Positions 63,674 through 64,000 of a stretch of 64,000 nt of DNA are shown piece by piece (positions within the stretch are counted from its first letter, which is position 1; every line of letters begins with the position of its first letter). The DNA is from Rhodanobacter sp. 7MK24. Lineage in GTDB: Bacteria; Pseudomonadota; Gammaproteobacteria; Xanthomonadales; Rhodanobacteraceae. The notes under the pieces were generated by a model that made no database searches, was not told where the DNA came from, and saw nothing but the letters and a program-made list of their open reading frames with translations. The stretch spans positions 1 through 64,000 of the forward strand of contig NZ_JACYXL010000004.1 of assembly GCF_014842995.1 (NCBI RefSeq), written 5' to 3'. The translations under genes and the position numbers were made by a program.

Positions 63674-63704
63674 ATCAGGCCTCGCATGCCGTGCGGGGCC
63701 TGAT
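63674..63704. terminator. Strong hairpin after galU
   Basis: ATCAGGCCTCGCA-TGCCG-TGCGGGGCCTGAT: a 13-bp stem with one wobble pair, 95 bases after galU. No T run follows. A second GC hairpin CCGGCC/GGCCGG lies at 63726-63742. Together they may end the galU transcript or serve as a barrier before the next gene. Confidence 0.45.
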
Positions 63705-63774
63705 CATGTGGCAGGAGCCCCGACACCGGCCGCAAGGGCCGGCGTCATTCGACGGATGAATCGAGGGAAGCATC

Positions 63775-64000
63775 ATGGATCTGCTGCGTTTCCTGCTCCT
63801 GTTGCCAGTGCGCCTGCTGCGCATGGCGGGGCATGTCCTTGGCTGGATCTTGCGGCCGCTGCTCGGCAACGTGCAATGGTCGGCGCCCGGCTGGATGCAT
63901 GTCGTGCGCCGCAATCCGTTGCGTTCGGCCGGTACCTTGCTGGCGGCAGTCGTGTTGGCTGGCGGTGGCTGGTACGGCTGGCGCTGGTACCAGAACCGAC
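63775..64000 (+). CDS. Membrane-anchored protein, 5' end only
   Basis: The frame is open to the window edge (75 codons). GAGGGAAG stands four bases before the ATG. The sequence MDLLRFLLLLPVRLLRMAG is followed by a basic patch (MHVVRRNPLRSAG) and one clear membrane helix TLLAAVVLAGGGWYGWRWYQ ending in the last visible residues. This resembles the anchor of large periplasmic proteins such as bacterial alpha-2-macroglobulin, which I recall near galU in related genomes, but too little is present to decide. Confidence 0.6.
   Translation, partial: MDLLRFLLLLPVRLLRMAGHVLGWILRPLLGNVQWSAPGWMHVVRRNPLRSAGTLLAAVVLAGGGWYGWRWYQNR

Overview
The window is GC-rich, densely coded gammaproteobacterial chromosome. 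Three gene blocks point to the Rhodanobacteraceae/Xanthomonadales (Dyella, Rhodanobacter, Frateuria-like): recN|hrcA-grpE-dnaK-dnaJ-dapB, carA-carB-greA, and cmk-rpsA-ihfB-lapA-lapB. This placement rests on gene content and remembered protein similarity, not on a search.

Region 1 (about 1-23.0 kb) is a Wzx/Wzy-type exopolysaccharide or capsule locus. wza and a WecA-type initiating transferase lie on the plus strand. Facing them is a 15-gene minus-strand run, mostly overlapping or closely spaced: wzb, wzc, wbpB, wbpD, wbpE, a hexapeptide acyltransferase, an HprK-like kinase, four glycosyltransferases, wzx, wzy, an AsnB-type amidotransferase and a beta-helix protein. WbpB/E/D make UDP-2,3-diacetamido-2,3-dideoxy-glucuronic acid. 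The amidotransferase may convert a uronic acid to its amide. Wzb and Wzc are the phosphatase/kinase pair controlling chain export through Wza.

Region 2 (about 23.0-29.0 kb) holds a 1.1-kb stretch with no recognised gene, a MHYT-GGDEF-EAL cyclic-di-GMP enzyme, a small hypothetical gene, and a YCII-PhnB-ECF42 sigma operon preceded by a matching ECF42-type promoter.

Region 3 (29.0-43.7 kb) is housekeeping: smpB, ratA, rnfH, bamE, fur, a UhpB/UhpA-like two-component pair, recN, the heat-shock operon with sigma-32-like promoters, a TMEM175-like channel gene inserted between dnaK and dnaJ, dapB, and a CaCA exchanger behind a yybP-ykoY (Mn2+) riboswitch. A strongly structured, terminated RNA lies between fur and the sensor kinase. 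An array of paired palindromes lies between smpB and ratA.

Region 4 (43.7-55.2 kb) has a 2OG-Fe(II) oxygenase, carA-carB-greA, a lipid glycosyltransferase, a membrane protein, an alternative rpmJ, a LysR regulator and fadH with an acyl-CoA-binding protein. Between lysR and fadH, divergent from lysR, is a candidate small RNA with two C-rich loops and a terminator.

Region 5 (55.2-64 kb) runs cmk-rpsA-ihfB-lapA-lapB, then a second initiating transferase (WbpL-like), a WbpM-like dehydratase and galU. This is the classic O-antigen position but holds only the ends of such a locus. The window ends inside a membrane-anchored protein gene.
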